Assembly: GCA_026003215.1 (NCBI GenBank)
Contig: BPGV01000001.1
Coordinates: 337,570 to 401,569 of the forward strand
From: Bacteroidia bacterium
Lineage (GTDB): Bacteria; Bacteroidota; Bacteroidia; SpSt-205
Reading direction: 5' to 3'
DNA: 64,000 nucleotides
The notes below the pieces were generated by a model. It was not told the origin of the DNA. It saw nothing but the letters and a program-made list of their open reading frames with translations, and did not search any database. This document shows positions 38,738-49,236 of the stretch, in pieces. Position 1 is the stretch's first letter. Each line of letters opens with the position of its first letter. The position numbers were made by a program, and so were the translations under genes.

Positions 38738-39435
38738 TAGATAGGCGCAGGCACTTGGCGTTTATCCTCTACTACCTGTCCATCGCGCAAGGTGATTACT
38801 CGGCGGGCATAAGCCGCAATATCCGGCTCATGGGTAACTATCACAACCGTATGACCCCGTGCGTGTAACTCCAAAAAAAGCTTCATGATTTCCTCACTAG
38901 TTGCGGAGTCTAAGTTTCCTGTGGGCTCATCAGCCAAGAGGAGCGCGGGATTATTGACCAGGGCGCGGGCGATCGCTACACGCTGACGCTGACCGCCAGA
39001 AAGCTCGTTAGGGCGGTGATGCAAGCGGTCGCCTAAGCCTACGGCTTCCAGCATGGCCTGAGCTCGCCTGAGCCGTTCTCGCTTAGACACACCCGCATAT
39101 ACTAAGGGTAATGCGACATTCTCCAGCGCTGTATATCGGGGCAAAAGATGGAAAGTCTGGAAGACAAAGCCGATCTCTTGATTACGTAGATGAGCCAGCT
39201 CGCTATCCGAAAGTAAGGTGGTCTCGCGTCCTGCCAGGCGATAGCGCCCTTCCGTGGGCACATCTAAGCAGCCCAGAATATGCATGAGCGTGCTTTTCCC
39301 CGAACCTGAGGGCCCAATAATCGCTACCAGCTCCCCCTGCGCTATCTCAAACGATACGCCCCGCAAAGCCCATACGCCTTCTTTACCTAAGGGATAAAAC
39401 TTTTTTATCCCCTCTAAGGAAATAACAGTACTCAT
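38737..39435 (-). CDS. LolD/MacB-type ABC ATPase
   Basis: A 232-residue ATPase of the LolD/MacB class, with P-loop [19 protein letters not shown]-loop [10 protein letters not shown], signature [15 protein letters not shown], Walker [13 protein letters not shown] and VTHEPDIA. In this class it powers lipoprotein release or envelope efflux with a permease not found here. ATG 39435 overlaps the ferredoxin stop by 1 nt (TGATG). Confidence 0.88.
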   Translation of the reverse strand: MSTVISLEGIKKFYPLGKEGVWALRGVSFEIAQGELVAIIGPSGSGKSTLMHILGCLDVPTEGRYRLAGRETTLLSDSELAHLRNQEIGFVFQTFHLLPRYTALENVALPLVYAGVSKRERLRRAQAMLEAVGLGDRLHHRPNELSGGQRQRVAIARALVNNPALLLADEPTGNLDSATSEEIMKLFLELHARGHTVVIVTHEPDIAAYARRVITLRDGQVVEDKRQVPAPI

Positions 39436-39839
39436 CAAGCCCGCTCTAAATCCTCCAAGTAGACTTGAATAATATCTGGGGCTGGTGGCTGATTATCGTG
39501 CAAGAAAGCCTTTTTAGCCAAAAGCTGGGCCGGCGTTTCTACATGGTCAGGGTCAGGGAGGCAGCAGTCCACTGGGCAAACCGCTGCACACTGAGGCTCC
39601 TCATGGAAGCCGGTACATTCTGTGCACTTGCTGGGCACAATATAGTAATACTCCGTAGCAATAGGCGGATGTGCCGCTTCGGCATCTAAGGATAGGCCAT
39701 TCGGTAAGAGTATTTGTCCCGAAAGATGAGTGCCATCTTTGTATCGCCATTGAACCCCCCCTTCATAAATGGCATTATTGGGGCATTCGGGTTCGCAAGC
39801 GCCGCAGTTGATGCAGTCGTCTGTAATGCGGATGGCCAT
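39435..39839 (-). CDS. 2[4Fe-4S] ferredoxin
   Basis: A 134-residue ferredoxin with the two cluster motifs [12 protein letters not shown] and a split second motif, [20 protein letters not shown]. The inserted sequence between the second motif's cysteines resembles Allochromatium-type ferredoxins that carry a longer loop. It moves low-potential electrons in the cytosol. It heads a three-gene unit with the LolD-type ATPase and MATE genes. Confidence 0.9.
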   Translation of the reverse strand: MAIRITDDCINCGACEPECPNNAIYEGGVQWRYKDGTHLSGQILLPNGLSLDAEAAHPPIATEYYYIVPSKCTECTGFHEEPQCAAVCPVDCCLPDPDHVETPAQLLAKKAFLHDNQPPAPDIIQVYLEDLERA

Positions 39840-39846
39840 GGTTCAG

Positions 39847-39854
39847 CGAAGGTA
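39847..39854 (-). promoter_or_regulatory. -7 box of the ferredoxin gene
   Basis: TACCTTCG, one mismatch to TAnnTTTG, ending 7 nt before ATG 39839. Confidence 0.45.
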
Positions 39855-39871
39855 GCAAAGAGTTATAACAT

Positions 39872-39897
39872 AAAAGGGGCAGCCGCACGGCTGCCCC
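39872..39897 (-). terminator. Terminator of the ompA-like gene
   Basis: Perfect 9-bp stem GGGGCAGCC/GGCTGCCCC with a 4-nt loop; on the minus strand it is followed by a T tract. It sits between the OmpA-like stop and the ferredoxin promoter. Confidence 0.75.
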
Positions 39898-39929
39898 AAG
39901 GAGAGAATACGGCGCAGTCGTTTTACCCT

Positions 39930-42473
39930 TTATTCAAACACCACCTTCATTTCCACCCGACGATTGCGGGCGCGTCCTTGCGGCGTAGCATTAGAAGCTA
40001 TCGGACGCAAAGGACCAAAGTACTCCACAATAAACCTATCCGCTGAAACCCCTTTAGATACGAGATAGTTACGCACTGCCTCAGCCCGCGCCTTGGAAAG
40101 TCGCATGTTGTGTTCTAACTTCCCTTGGTTATCTGTATGTCCAGAGATTTTCAGCTTATACGAAGGGTTCTCTATCAGCAGCTGCGCCAAGGTATCCAAA
40201 TAAGGCAAAGAGCGATCTCTGATGATAGCCTTTCCGGTTTCAAACTCTAAGTTTCGGAAGGCCATATCCAAGATGCGTTTTTGTTCTTTGGGGATTTCGG
40301 GACAGCCTCGGTTAGTCTTAGGCCCAGGCGTGAAGGGGCAATCGTCTTCTTTATCCAGCACCCCGTCATTATCTTGGTCAGCATAAGGACAACCTTTGTT
40401 TTCTTGGGGCCCTGGCTTATCCGGACATCGGTCTTGGTTATCCGCTAAACCATCCCCATCACTGTCCGGACAACCTTTGAAGGCCTGCGGCCCGGGCTGC
40501 GTAGGACAATCATCCTCTTTGTCGGGCAAGCCATCGCCATCACTATCTGGACAGCCCTGGAAGGCCACTAAGCCCGCAAGCTGCGGACAGGCATCTTCTT
40601 TATCCGGCACACCATCGCCGTCTGCATCGGGACATCCTTGGAAACGCGCTAAGCCCCTTGCATCTGGACAAGCATCTTCTTTATCCGGCACATCATCCCC
40701 ATCCCGGTCCGGACAGCCTTGAAACTTCGCTAAGCCCTTTTCGTCCGGGCACGAATCCTCCTTATCCGGAATATCATCGGCATCTCGGTCCGGACACCCC
40801 TTAAACTTCGCCAAACCACTCTCCGTCGGACAAGAATCCTCTTTGTCCGGAATATCATCCCCATCGGTGTCTGGACACCCTTGAAACTTAGGCACACCCG
40901 GATCTAACGGGCAGAGGTCATCCTTGTCGGGAATATGGTCGCCATCGCTATCCGGACATCCCTGGAAAGCCCACACGCCCGGCGTGGTGGGGCAGAAATC
41001 CTTTTTGTCAGAGACCGCATCTTTATCTTTATCGCGAGGCGCTCGGTAAGGAATGCCCGACTTGAACATCACATAAAAATCCAGCGTACGCGTCACCCGC
41101 TGCCCAAGAAGCCAACCCAAACTATTGGTTCCCACCACAAACGGCCCCAACTTTATTGCGGCACCCCATAGCTTTTCCCCTAAGTCATTTACCGTGAAGG
41201 GTATGCCCAGCGTCACATACGGAGTCTCTATGCGCGGATAAATGGTGTAAGTCCGAGGCGCGCGCAAAACTTCCACCTTCTTCCCAAAAGGGAAGTAGCC
41301 CATGCCACCCAAGTACAACGGCCCCGCAATATGCCAATCTACCTGGATATTCAAGAGTGTGGGCATCCGCAAGATAAAATCCGGATTTGAATCCGCTATC
41401 CCGAATCGCTGTCGAAGGGTATCGTTGAAATCCCGAATAGAACTAATTCGCACAGGACGCAGGTTCCACTCATGCACCGCAGCGGCTAAGTTATTGGGGG
41501 TAATCTCTATTTGATTGCTGAGCGGGCCTTTCACAAAACGCATCCGAGAACGAATATCCTGTACCGCTACCCCGAGCCGCAGCGTGTATCTATCCCTATC
41601 TCGCCGCTCTAATCCTACTTCTCCATCCATGTCGTACACATATTTGCCGTAGCGCGGCCGAAACTCATACACTACCCCAATATCTCCCCCCAAAGAAAAA
41701 CGAGTCTGATGGTCAAACGGCCTATCAACAATCTTTTCGTAAATGTTATAATCTACATTTGCTGCGTGCCCCCAATAAAAACGAGACCCGGGCTCTATGG
41801 CCAAACTATCATCATTATAAAACTGATAGCGAAATCGCACCTTATCTACATAAAAGTATGCCCCATACACCCCATGCAGATACTTGAGAGTAATACCTGC
41901 CTTGAGGAGGTGATTTCCCTTGTTCAGAAGCACGCGGGCATAGCTAAGCGCTACATCATAGTAGGTCACATACTGAAAGCTCAAATCCTGCCCCTCTATC
42001 CAGGTACGCCAATACGGCGGATAAACCAGCTCCTCATAAGCAAGTTTGGCCAAGCGGTAATCTACATTATTTAGGCTCAGGCGATTCCTCATACGAAAGT
42101 TAAACGCGATCGCCGAGCGGCGTCCTAAGGTCAATAAAAAACTCGGCAAAAGCACCTGCTGCTCAAAACGCACTTGCTTAAGAGAGGGGTTCGTATAATC
42201 GTCTTCTAAATAAACCCGCCGAAAATCTGCCGTATCATTTAGCCTTCCTTGTAGAAAATCCCAGAGAAGCTCTCTTTTAGCTCCTACATAGTTATTGGTC
42301 AAGTTCAAACTGGTGCCCAGAAAAAGTAAGTCAAACCGATACCGGCTGTCTGCAATAAGGGCAGGATTTACTTGAGCGCCCAATACGCCAGCGGAGTGTC
42401 CCATCGCAAAAGGATAATACTGCTGCGCTTGCAGGAGCATCACACCGCCCAGCAGATACCCTAAGCATCGCAT
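39930..42473 (-). CDS. OmpA protein with thrombospondin type 3 repeats
   Basis: An 847-residue outer-membrane protein. Signal peptide (LGYLLGGVMLLQAQ), a large beta-barrel-like N-terminal region (to about 480) similar to Bacteroidota surface barrels, nine calcium-binding thrombospondin type 3 repeats of the form D-x-D-x-D-x-x-P-D-K-x-D, and a C-terminal OmpA domain that binds peptidoglycan (LKISGHTDNQG; NMRLSKARAEAV; ARNRRVEMKV). It links the outer membrane to the wall. ATG 42473 follows a -7 box by 6 nt. Confidence 0.9.
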   Translation of the reverse strand: MRCLGYLLGGVMLLQAQQYYPFAMGHSAGVLGAQVNPALIADSRYRFDLLFLGTSLNLTNNYVGAKRELLWDFLQGRLNDTADFRRVYLEDDYTNPSLKQVRFEQQVLLPSFLLTLGRRSAIAFNFRMRNRLSLNNVDYRLAKLAYEELVYPPYWRTWIEGQDLSFQYVTYYDVALSYARVLLNKGNHLLKAGITLKYLHGVYGAYFYVDKVRFRYQFYNDDSLAIEPGSRFYWGHAANVDYNIYEKIVDRPFDHQTRFSLGGDIGVVYEFRPRYGKYVYDMDGEVGLERRDRDRYTLRLGVAVQDIRSRMRFVKGPLSNQIEITPNNLAAAVHEWNLRPVRISSIRDFNDTLRQRFGIADSNPDFILRMPTLLNIQVDWHIAGPLYLGGMGYFPFGKKVEVLRAPRTYTIYPRIETPYVTLGIPFTVNDLGEKLWGAAIKLGPFVVGTNSLGWLLGQRVTRTLDFYVMFKSGIPYRAPRDKDKDAVSDKKDFCPTTPGVWAFQGCPDSDGDHIPDKDDLCPLDPGVPKFQGCPDTDGDDIPDKEDSCPTESGLAKFKGCPDRDADDIPDKEDSCPDEKGLAKFQGCPDRDGDDVPDKEDACPDARGLARFQGCPDADGDGVPDKEDACPQLAGLVAFQGCPDSDGDGLPDKEDDCPTQPGPQAFKGCPDSDGDGLADNQDRCPDKPGPQENKGCPYADQDNDGVLDKEDDCPFTPGPKTNRGCPEIPKEQKRILDMAFRNLEFETGKAIIRDRSLPYLDTLAQLLIENPSYKLKISGHTDNQGKLEHNMRLSKARAEAVRNYLVSKGVSADRFIVEYFGPLRPIASNATPQGRARNRRVEMKVVFE
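40305..41035 (-). repeat. Thrombospondin type 3 repeat array in the ompA-like gene
   Basis: Nine in-frame repeats of about 80 nt encoding the unit D-x-D-G-D-x-x-P-D-K-E-D-x-C-P plus a Q-G-C-P link. The units differ by several codons each, so the array is old and not a recent copy-number event. Confidence 0.85.
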
Positions 42474-42479
42474 ACGCCG

Positions 42480-42487
42480 CAAAAGTA
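42480..42487 (-). promoter_or_regulatory. -7 box of the ompA-like gene
   Basis: TACTTTTG matches TAnnTTTG and ends 6 nt before ATG 42473. Confidence 0.55.
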
Positions 42488-42593
42488 CGCAGTATCACTT
42501 CATACCCAACGTCCCTTACCGCATTTGCAAAGAAAAGTTAGTATTTCCGCACCCTCCCAGACGTAGAGGAGGCTTCTTACCCTTCCCCCTTTG

Positions 42594-42601
42594 TACCTTC
42601 G
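42594..42601 (+). promoter_or_regulatory. -7 box of htpG
   Basis: TACCTTCG, one mismatch to TAnnTTTG, ending exactly 4 nt before ATG 42606. Confidence 0.5.
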
Positions 42602-42605
42602 CCTT

Positions 42606-44363
42606 ATGCGCACTGGCACCTTAGGTGTCCATCTCTCCGGCCTCCTACCCATCATCCGAAAGTACCTTTATACGCACACCGATGTTTTTTTACGAGAACT
42701 TATCGCTAATGGCGTGGATGCTTGCCAAAAGCTTATCACCATAGCCCCCAGCGAAGGCATAACCTTAGCCTCTGATGAAGTAAAGGTAGAAATATTTTGC
42801 TATCCTACTAAGCGGCAGCTGATCATCCAAGACAACGGCATCGGCATGACCGAAGAGGAAGTAGAAAAGTTCCTTACCGTCATTGCCGCCTCCAGCGCCA
42901 AAGAATTTGCCGAAAAGTACAAAGAAACAGACATTATTGGCTTTTTCGGGATGGGTTTTTATTCGGCTTTCATGGTAGCTGAGAAGGTAGAGGTGCTAAC
43001 CCAATCCTACAAATCTGGCGTCCAAGCTGTACGATGGCTCAGCGATGGCAGCGAAACTTACACCATAGAACCGGCCCAGCGGCCGCAGGGCCGAGGCACG
43101 ACTATCACCCTCCACCTAAGCAAAGAATACGAAGAGTACGCCCAAACTTGGAAAGTACGCCAAATCACCGAAAAATACGCCCGCTTCCTCCCTATTCCCA
43201 TCCTGGTCGAAGGAAGCCCCATCAACCAAAAGCCCCTTTGGCGTGAGCAACCGCTCCAAGTCTCCGAGGAAGTGTATAAAAAGTTTTATAAACTCCTATT
43301 CCCCGACGACCCCGAACCCGTATTTTACATCCACCTGAATGCCGATTATCCCGTTCATCTCCAAGGCATCTTGTATTTCCCACCCCTCCGTCCGGAAGTA
43401 GTAACCCGCCCTGGAACCCTCTCGCTCTACGTGCGCGGCATGTTCATCACCGACGAACTGGAAGGCCTCATCCCCGAATACTTCCGCCTACTGCACGGGG
43501 TCATAGAGTCTTCGGACATACCCCTCAACGTCTCCCGCAGCCAACTGCAGGTAGATCCTAACCTGCGAAAAATAAGTCAGTATATCGTCCGAAAAGTCAC
43601 AGAAAAACTAAAAGAAATATATTCTTCTGACAGAAAGCGATACGAAAGCCTTTGGGAACATATAGGGCCTTTTGTAAAGTATGGTATGGTTCGGGATGAG
43701 GACTTTGCCCGTAAAGCCCGTGACCTGGCCCTGGTAGAAACGACGACCGGCGAGTGCTTAACTTTGCCCGAATATGAAGCCCGTATAAGTACCGTCAAAA
43801 ATCCCCGAGGCTTCTCTGTAGGCTTCTACCTCAACGACCCTGCCCAGCATCAGGTTTTGGCCAAGCTCTTTGAAGCCAAAGGCTATCCTATCATCAAAGC
43901 GGATACGCTCATTGACCCTTACTGGCTCTCTTACATAGAAAGAGAAGGCAAGATACGTTTTGCGCGCGTAGATAGCGAAGAAGCCGCTAAATGGCTGGAA
44001 AGTAACGAAAAAGACTCAGGTTTTACCCTTGAAGAGGAAAAAACTATCAAAGAAGCTTTGGAAAGGCTGACGCAGCTGCGGGTAGAAAAACAGCTTATGG
44101 GGGCTGAGGGACCCGCTGCCCTGCTCCTGAGAGATGAGAGCCAACGCCGCTACCAAGAAACCTTATACCAAAGCGGCAAAAATCCTCCTTCCCGTTTGGT
44201 ATTTAACCCGCAGCACCCCATTTACCGGCGCTACCTCCTTACGCAGGATGTACGGTGGCTCGAGCATGCCATAGATTGGGCCCGGCTCCTGAGTGGAGAC
44301 CTGACAGAAGAAACCCTGCAAAACTTCCTCCGACGGGACCAACAGCTTCTCTTAGAAAGGTGA
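42606..44363 (+). CDS. htpG: Molecular chaperone HtpG (Hsp90)
   Basis: A 585-residue Hsp90 chaperone. The N-terminal GHKL ATPase has FLRELIANGVDACQKL, IQDNGIGMT and GFFGMGFYSAFM; the middle domain has LNVSRSQLQVDP. It works as an ATP-driven dimer to mature client proteins. ATG 42606 follows a -7 box by 4 nt. Its stop overlaps the start of the next gene as GTGA, so the two are probably one unit. Confidence 0.95.
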   Translation: MRTGTLGVHLSGLLPIIRKYLYTHTDVFLRELIANGVDACQKLITIAPSEGITLASDEVKVEIFCYPTKRQLIIQDNGIGMTEEEVEKFLTVIAASSAKEFAEKYKETDIIGFFGMGFYSAFMVAEKVEVLTQSYKSGVQAVRWLSDGSETYTIEPAQRPQGRGTTITLHLSKEYEEYAQTWKVRQITEKYARFLPIPILVEGSPINQKPLWREQPLQVSEEVYKKFYKLLFPDDPEPVFYIHLNADYPVHLQGILYFPPLRPEVVTRPGTLSLYVRGMFITDELEGLIPEYFRLLHGVIESSDIPLNVSRSQLQVDPNLRKISQYIVRKVTEKLKEIYSSDRKRYESLWEHIGPFVKYGMVRDEDFARKARDLALVETTTGECLTLPEYEARISTVKNPRGFSVGFYLNDPAQHQVLAKLFEAKGYPIIKADTLIDPYWLSYIEREGKIRFARVDSEEAAKWLESNEKDSGFTLEEEKTIKEALERLTQLRVEKQLMGAEGPAALLLRDESQRRYQETLYQSGKNPPSRLVFNPQHPIYRRYLLTQDVRWLEHAIDWARLLSGDLTEETLQNFLRRDQQLLLER

Positions 44364-47212
44364 AAAAAGGAAGCTTAGGGCTTATAGTTCTGTGGCTCAG
44401 TGCGCAAAAAGCGCCGCCTTTTTTACGCGCAGATAGCCACTGGGTTGCTGAGCAGCTGCACCGCATGAGCTTAGAAGAAAAAATAGGACAGCTCTTCATG
44501 GTGCCCGCTTACAGTAGCCCTACCCGCCTCAATAAAACCGAAATAGAAAAGTGGATTATCCAATATCACATCGGGGGGATTATCTTTATGCAAGGCTCCC
44601 CTGAACGGCAAGTAGCCCTCACCAATCACTACCAGTCCCTCAGCCGCATACCGCTGGTGATAGCCATGGATGCCGAATGGGGGCCGGCTATGCGGCTGGA
44701 TAGCTTACCGCGGTATCCAAATGCCCTTACCCTTGGGGCCGTTCCGGAAGATTCCCTCGTATATAAGGTAGCTCGGGCGATAGCGCGTCAGTGTCGCCGC
44801 CTCGGGGTCCATATCAACTTCGCGCCTGTGGCTGATATAAACAGTAATCCCGAGAATCCCGTGATCGGGTTTCGGGCTTTTGGCGCTAATCGCCATCGTG
44901 TCACGCAGCTAAGCCTCCTTTTCATGCACGGTCTCCAGGATGAAGGGATCGTCGCCGTAGCCAAACACTTCCCTGGCCATGGCGATACTTACATAGACTC
45001 CCACTTTGACCTTCCTACGCTTCCCCATGCCCTCCCTCGTTTAGACAGCGTGGAACTCTACCCTTTCCGCCACCTTATCCGCGAGGGGGTAATGGGCATT
45101 ATGATAGGTCATCTCTTAGTACCAGCCTTAGATACTTTCACCGCCACAGTCTCCTATCAAATACAAGCTGGCCTCCTTCGCGAGAAGTTAGGTTTTCAAG
45201 GGCTTATTTTTTCAGATGCTCTAAATATGAAGGCCGTATCGTTATACTTCCCGCCCGGAGAGTTAGAGATACGCGCCTTAGAAGCTGGGGCCGATATGCT
45301 CCTGTATGTAGAAAATGTACCTGTGGTCTTTAACGCCATCCATCAAGCGGTCATGGAAGGCCGCCTCTCCGAAGAACTCCTTACCGAAAAAGTACGACGC
45401 CTCCTCCTCCTCAAAGCCTACTTAGGCCTTACAGCTCGCCCCTACATACGCCCGTACAACCTCCTCCAAGACCTCTGGGCTGAAGAAAACCTCGCTCCCT
45501 TGCGAGAAGCCTACATCCAGGCCGTGACCCTCCTACAAAACCGTAAAAATATCCTCCCCCTCGGACACTTAGGGCAAAAAAAGCCTCTCTATATCCAAAT
45601 AGGCTATGAAAAAACCGCCCCCTTTTACCGTTATATCAGTAACTACTGCGCTATGGATGCGCTTGTTTTACCCTCCTTAGACGCTTCTGTGCCTGACTCC
45701 TTAGCGGAAGCCCTCTCACCGTATAACCTTTTCATCGTAGGTCTTTTCAATCTCTCAAACAATCCGAAAAAATCTTTTGGTATTCGGCCAAAGGTGTTAG
45801 ATTTCCTATGTGCCATCCAAGGCACTAAAGGAGATGTGGTACTCGCTGTCTTTGGGAATCCTTATGCGCTCTCTTATTTGGGTGAGGAGACCGCTACAAT
45901 CCTGGCCTACCAGGAAGATACCCTTTGTCAGTGGCAAGCGGCCAATATCATTTTCGGCAGTGCCCCCCCTCGTGGTAAGCTCCCCATACCTATTCCCATG
46001 CGCTATCCCTGCACCGTTACCTACGACCTTAGTCTCTATCGGCCACTTTTTCCTTATCGCTTACCTTATGCTTTTACAAAGACCGACTCACTTTTACAAG
46101 CAGTGATTCAGGAAAAGCTCACGCCGGGGTTGGTACTTACGGTTATTTATCGGGATACGGTGGTGTACGCACAGGGCTGGGGCCAGCTAAGCTATACAGA
46201 CCTAAGGACACCTTCACCAAGCCATACGCTGTATGATGTAGCTTCTCTGACCAAGGTATTCGCTACGACCCTAATGGCTATGGACCTGTATGAACGGGGT
46301 AAGCTCCCTCTACAGGCCTCCTTAGGCGAGTTGGTGCCCAGCTGGGATACGCTTCCCTTAAAGAAGCTTACGCCCTATAAGCTTCTTACGCATACCGCCG
46401 GCTATCCCCCGGTACTGCCCCTCCTGAGCGAAGCTCAAGACGCCCAAGCTTTTTCTGACAGCCTCACCCCTACCCACGCCCTGCCCCTGAGCCGGCATCT
46501 CTTTTTAGAAACTGCATACCCCAAGAAAGTTTGGCAACGCATACGCACCTATACCCCCACACCTACCCGAAAACCCGTCTATAGCGATATAGGCTTTGTC
46601 GTTTTGTATAAGCTGCTTAGTCGCCTCGCCGGCGAAACCCCCGAAACCTACCTTACCCGAAACTTTTACTATCCCATGGGCTTGTATCGTATGATCTTTC
46701 ATCCAGCCTTATCTTGTTTGGATACCTTATGCGCCCCTACTGAGATAGACACTACTTGGCGGAAAGACACTTTGCGGGGCTTTGTGCATGATCCCACTGC
46801 TGCCCTACTGGGCGGCAGTTCTGGAAATGCCGGCTTATTTGCTTCGGCTAATGACCTGGCAAAACTTTTATGGATGCTACAAAAAGGGGGAGAATACGCC
46901 GGATATTGCTACTTCTCCGCTTCCACGATTGCTACTTTTACAGAGGAAGCCGACCGACTGGGCCGAGGGTTAGGGTGGGACAAACCCAGCCGAGATAAAA
47001 CCAGTACCGTACCTTCTACTTTTTCTCCGGCTACTTATGGACACTTAGGCTTTACGGGCACGGCAGCCTGGTGTGACCCTTCTCGTGAGCTTGTCGTCGT
47101 ATTCCTATCCAATAGAATACATCCTACCGGCGCGAACACCCGCTTTGTGAAAGAAAATATACGTCGGCAGGTCTTAGAAGCTGTAGAAAAAGATTTAGGC
47201 CTAACCCGATAA
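44360..47212 (+). CDS. GH3 N-acetylglucosaminidase fused to beta-lactamase-type hydrolase
   Basis: A 950-residue exported protein with a GTG start (44360) sharing GTGA with htpG; the signal peptide is LGLIVLWLSAQKA. Residues about 30-370 are GH3 (NagZ-like): the KHFPGHGDTYIDSH dyad loop and nucleophile Asp in FSDALNMKAV. A GH3 C-terminal domain follows. Residues about 570-940 are a serine hydrolase of the beta-lactamase fold: S-x-x-K in ASLTKVFA, YSDIGFV in the Y-x-N place and GHLGFTGTA. This matches a Bacteroidota two-domain family probably acting on peptidoglycan fragments. Confidence 0.85.
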   Translation: MKKGSLGLIVLWLSAQKAPPFLRADSHWVAEQLHRMSLEEKIGQLFMVPAYSSPTRLNKTEIEKWIIQYHIGGIIFMQGSPERQVALTNHYQSLSRIPLVIAMDAEWGPAMRLDSLPRYPNALTLGAVPEDSLVYKVARAIARQCRRLGVHINFAPVADINSNPENPVIGFRAFGANRHRVTQLSLLFMHGLQDEGIVAVAKHFPGHGDTYIDSHFDLPTLPHALPRLDSVELYPFRHLIREGVMGIMIGHLLVPALDTFTATVSYQIQAGLLREKLGFQGLIFSDALNMKAVSLYFPPGELEIRALEAGADMLLYVENVPVVFNAIHQAVMEGRLSEELLTEKVRRLLLLKAYLGLTARPYIRPYNLLQDLWAEENLAPLREAYIQAVTLLQNRKNILPLGHLGQKKPLYIQIGYEKTAPFYRYISNYCAMDALVLPSLDASVPDSLAEALSPYNLFIVGLFNLSNNPKKSFGIRPKVLDFLCAIQGTKGDVVLAVFGNPYALSYLGEETATILAYQEDTLCQWQAANIIFGSAPPRGKLPIPIPMRYPCTVTYDLSLYRPLFPYRLPYAFTKTDSLLQAVIQEKLTPGLVLTVIYRDTVVYAQGWGQLSYTDLRTPSPSHTLYDVASLTKVFATTLMAMDLYERGKLPLQASLGELVPSWDTLPLKKLTPYKLLTHTAGYPPVLPLLSEAQDAQAFSDSLTPTHALPLSRHLFLETAYPKKVWQRIRTYTPTPTRKPVYSDIGFVVLYKLLSRLAGETPETYLTRNFYYPMGLYRMIFHPALSCLDTLCAPTEIDTTWRKDTLRGFVHDPTAALLGGSSGNAGLFASANDLAKLLWMLQKGGEYAGYCYFSASTIATFTEEADRLGRGLGWDKPSRDKTSTVPSTFSPATYGHLGFTGTAAWCDPSRELVVVFLSNRIHPTGANTRFVKENIRRQVLEAVEKDLGLTR

Positions 47213-47214
47213 GC

Positions 47215-49236
47215 TTACGCTAAGCGCTGCTTTTCCCTTTCCAAAGCGCTCCATAAGTCTGGAAGTGTATCTACCGGCGGAAGACAAACCCCATAGGTAC
47301 AAAGAAACCACTTTTCTGGGGGATAACTTGCATAACTTTTGAATGCAGGCACCTCAGTTTCTGCGTGCAAAAGCCACCCTGTCCAACCGATAGCTGGTTC
47401 ATAACGCTGCCAAAAAGGATGAAAGTGCTCTCCACGATAGATTACCGAAAATGTAGCTTTCTCCTCCAATAGGGCTACTTGTAGAAAATGCGAAGCTAAG
47501 GTGGGATTTTCAGCCATCTGCCTACGCAATCGAGCTAAAATAATCTGTACCTTTTCTTCAAAATCAGCACGCTGGAAATATTTGCTCAATCGCCAGAGCG
47601 CTTCTGCAAAAAGAGAGTTAGAGGAAGGGGTACTGGTATCAAAAATATCCTTACGACGAACCGGATAGATGCGGAGGTTTTTAGCGGTAAAACAAAAAAC
47701 CCCCTCTTTAGGCTCATAAAAAAGTTCTATACTTTTCTCTACGATAGCCAAAGCTTTATGGAGGTAAAGTTCATTTCCAGTGACGGTATACAGGTGAATA
47801 AGAGCCACAGCCAACGCAGCATAATCTTCTGCAAAAGCTTCTCCATACCAGTGATCTTCTTTGTGTATGCGATTAAGGTCAGATGTATTTCCGGGTAAAA
47901 GGGCGTGTATAGCTTGGCGAGCCGCATATAGGTAAGCTTTTTCCCCGAGGGTTTTATACGCTTCTACCAATCCTATTACAGCGTAGCTATTCCAAGAAAT
48001 GATGGCGGCCTCATCGCGGGGGGGAGCTGGACGGGCTTGTCGACGCGTACGGAGCCGCTCATGTGCCGCTTCTAAAAGGGCTCTAACTTTGTCAGGAGCT
48101 ATACCCAATCGCTCTGCTACCGCTTCATCCTCCAGCGCTCTATAGAGAAGGTTATAGCCCTCCATCCAGTTTCCCTCAGGGCTCACCTCATAAGCCGTAA
48201 AAAATACCTTTTGAAGTTCAGTCTCGGGAAGGATTTCTTTTAGCTCATCAAAGGACCATGCATAATAAGTTCCCTCTTCACCTTCACTTTCTGCACTCAA
48301 AGACGCCGCGAAGAGTCCATCAGATAAACGCATTTTCTCTAAAAGAAACTGGGCTGTTTTTTCAATAACAGATTTATACAAGGGGAGGGGGGTTTGGCGG
48401 TAAGCCTCACTATATAGGGCGAGGAGTAAGCCATTATCATAGAGCATTTTTTCAAAGTGCGGGACTCGCCACTGTCTATCCGTGCTATAGCGCATAAAGC
48501 CCCCCTCTATGGGGTCAAAAAGGGCTCCTGAGGCCATTTTTTGGAGGGTAAGGTGGGTCGCGCGCACAAGCTCTGGTTTATTCAAAAGAATACCGACTCT
48601 AAGCGAGAAAATCCAACGACTGGGCGTAGGAAACTTCGTTTGGCTCCACTCTCCGCCCCATATCCAATCTATATCACGTAAAAGGTTTTGAAAAACTTCT
48701 TCCCAAAGAATCTGGGGAGGAGTAGGCTTTGGCGGCAGCTCCGCCAAGAGCGTACTATCTAACTGCTGCATAGCTTGTGAAAGCTTAGTAGCCATTTCAC
48801 GCACTTCATCCGGCTTTTCATGATATAAACGAGCGATTCGTTCTAATAAAGCTACCCACTGTTTCTTAGGTAGATAGGTCACTCCATAAAAAGGCCGTCC
48901 ATCCGGCAATGCAAAGCAGTTGAGCGGCCATCCCCCCGCACGCCCTGTAAGCAAAATGGAATCCATATAAAGCTGGTCTACATCCGGCCGTTCTTCCCTA
49001 TCTACTTTGATACAGACAAAATGCTGATTCATGATCTTAGCCACGGCGGGGTCTTCAAAGCATTCTCGCGCCATGACATGGCACCAATGACAAGAACTAT
49101 AACCTATGCTGATGATAATAGGCTTATTTTCATTCCATGCTTTTTGGAAGGCATCTTCACCCCAAGGGTACCAATCTACGGGTTGATGCGCATGAGCCCG
49201 TAAGTAATCACTTTTCTCGGTAATGAGGTGATTCAT
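47215..49236 (-). CDS. DUF255 thioredoxin-domain protein (YyaL-like)
   Basis: A 673-residue protein of the DUF255/SPATA20 family. The N-terminal thioredoxin-like domain has [20 protein letters not shown] and [14 protein letters not shown], and the C-terminal two thirds form an (alpha/alpha)6 barrel-like region. The C-H-W-C motif replaces the usual C-x-x-C pair arrangement. The biochemical role is not established. It starts inside the end of the exonuclease gene's 3' region (29-nt overlap) and converges on the GH3 gene with a 2-nt gap. Confidence 0.85.
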   Translation of the reverse strand: MNHLITEKSDYLRAHAHQPVDWYPWGEDAFQKAWNENKPIIISIGYSSCHWCHVMARECFEDPAVAKIMNQHFVCIKVDREERPDVDQLYMDSILLTGRAGGWPLNCFALPDGRPFYGVTYLPKKQWVALLERIARLYHEKPDEVREMATKLSQAMQQLDSTLLAELPPKPTPPQILWEEVFQNLLRDIDWIWGGEWSQTKFPTPSRWIFSLRVGILLNKPELVRATHLTLQKMASGALFDPIEGGFMRYSTDRQWRVPHFEKMLYDNGLLLALYSEAYRQTPLPLYKSVIEKTAQFLLEKMRLSDGLFAASLSAESEGEEGTYYAWSFDELKEILPETELQKVFFTAYEVSPEGNWMEGYNLLYRALEDEAVAERLGIAPDKVRALLEAAHERLRTRRQARPAPPRDEAAIISWNSYAVIGLVEAYKTLGEKAYLYAARQAIHALLPGNTSDLNRIHKEDHWYGEAFAEDYAALAVALIHLYTVTGNELYLHKALAIVEKSIELFYEPKEGVFCFTAKNLRIYPVRRKDIFDTSTPSSNSLFAEALWRLSKYFQRADFEEKVQIILARLRRQMAENPTLASHFLQVALLEEKATFSVIYRGEHFHPFWQRYEPAIGWTGWLLHAETEVPAFKSYASYPPEKWFLCTYGVCLPPVDTLPDLWSALEREKQRLA

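Noticed and set aside
40305-41035. Regular repeats that could suggest a CRISPR array
   Set aside because: The units are in-frame protein repeats of the ompA-like gene with no unique spacers between identical repeats.
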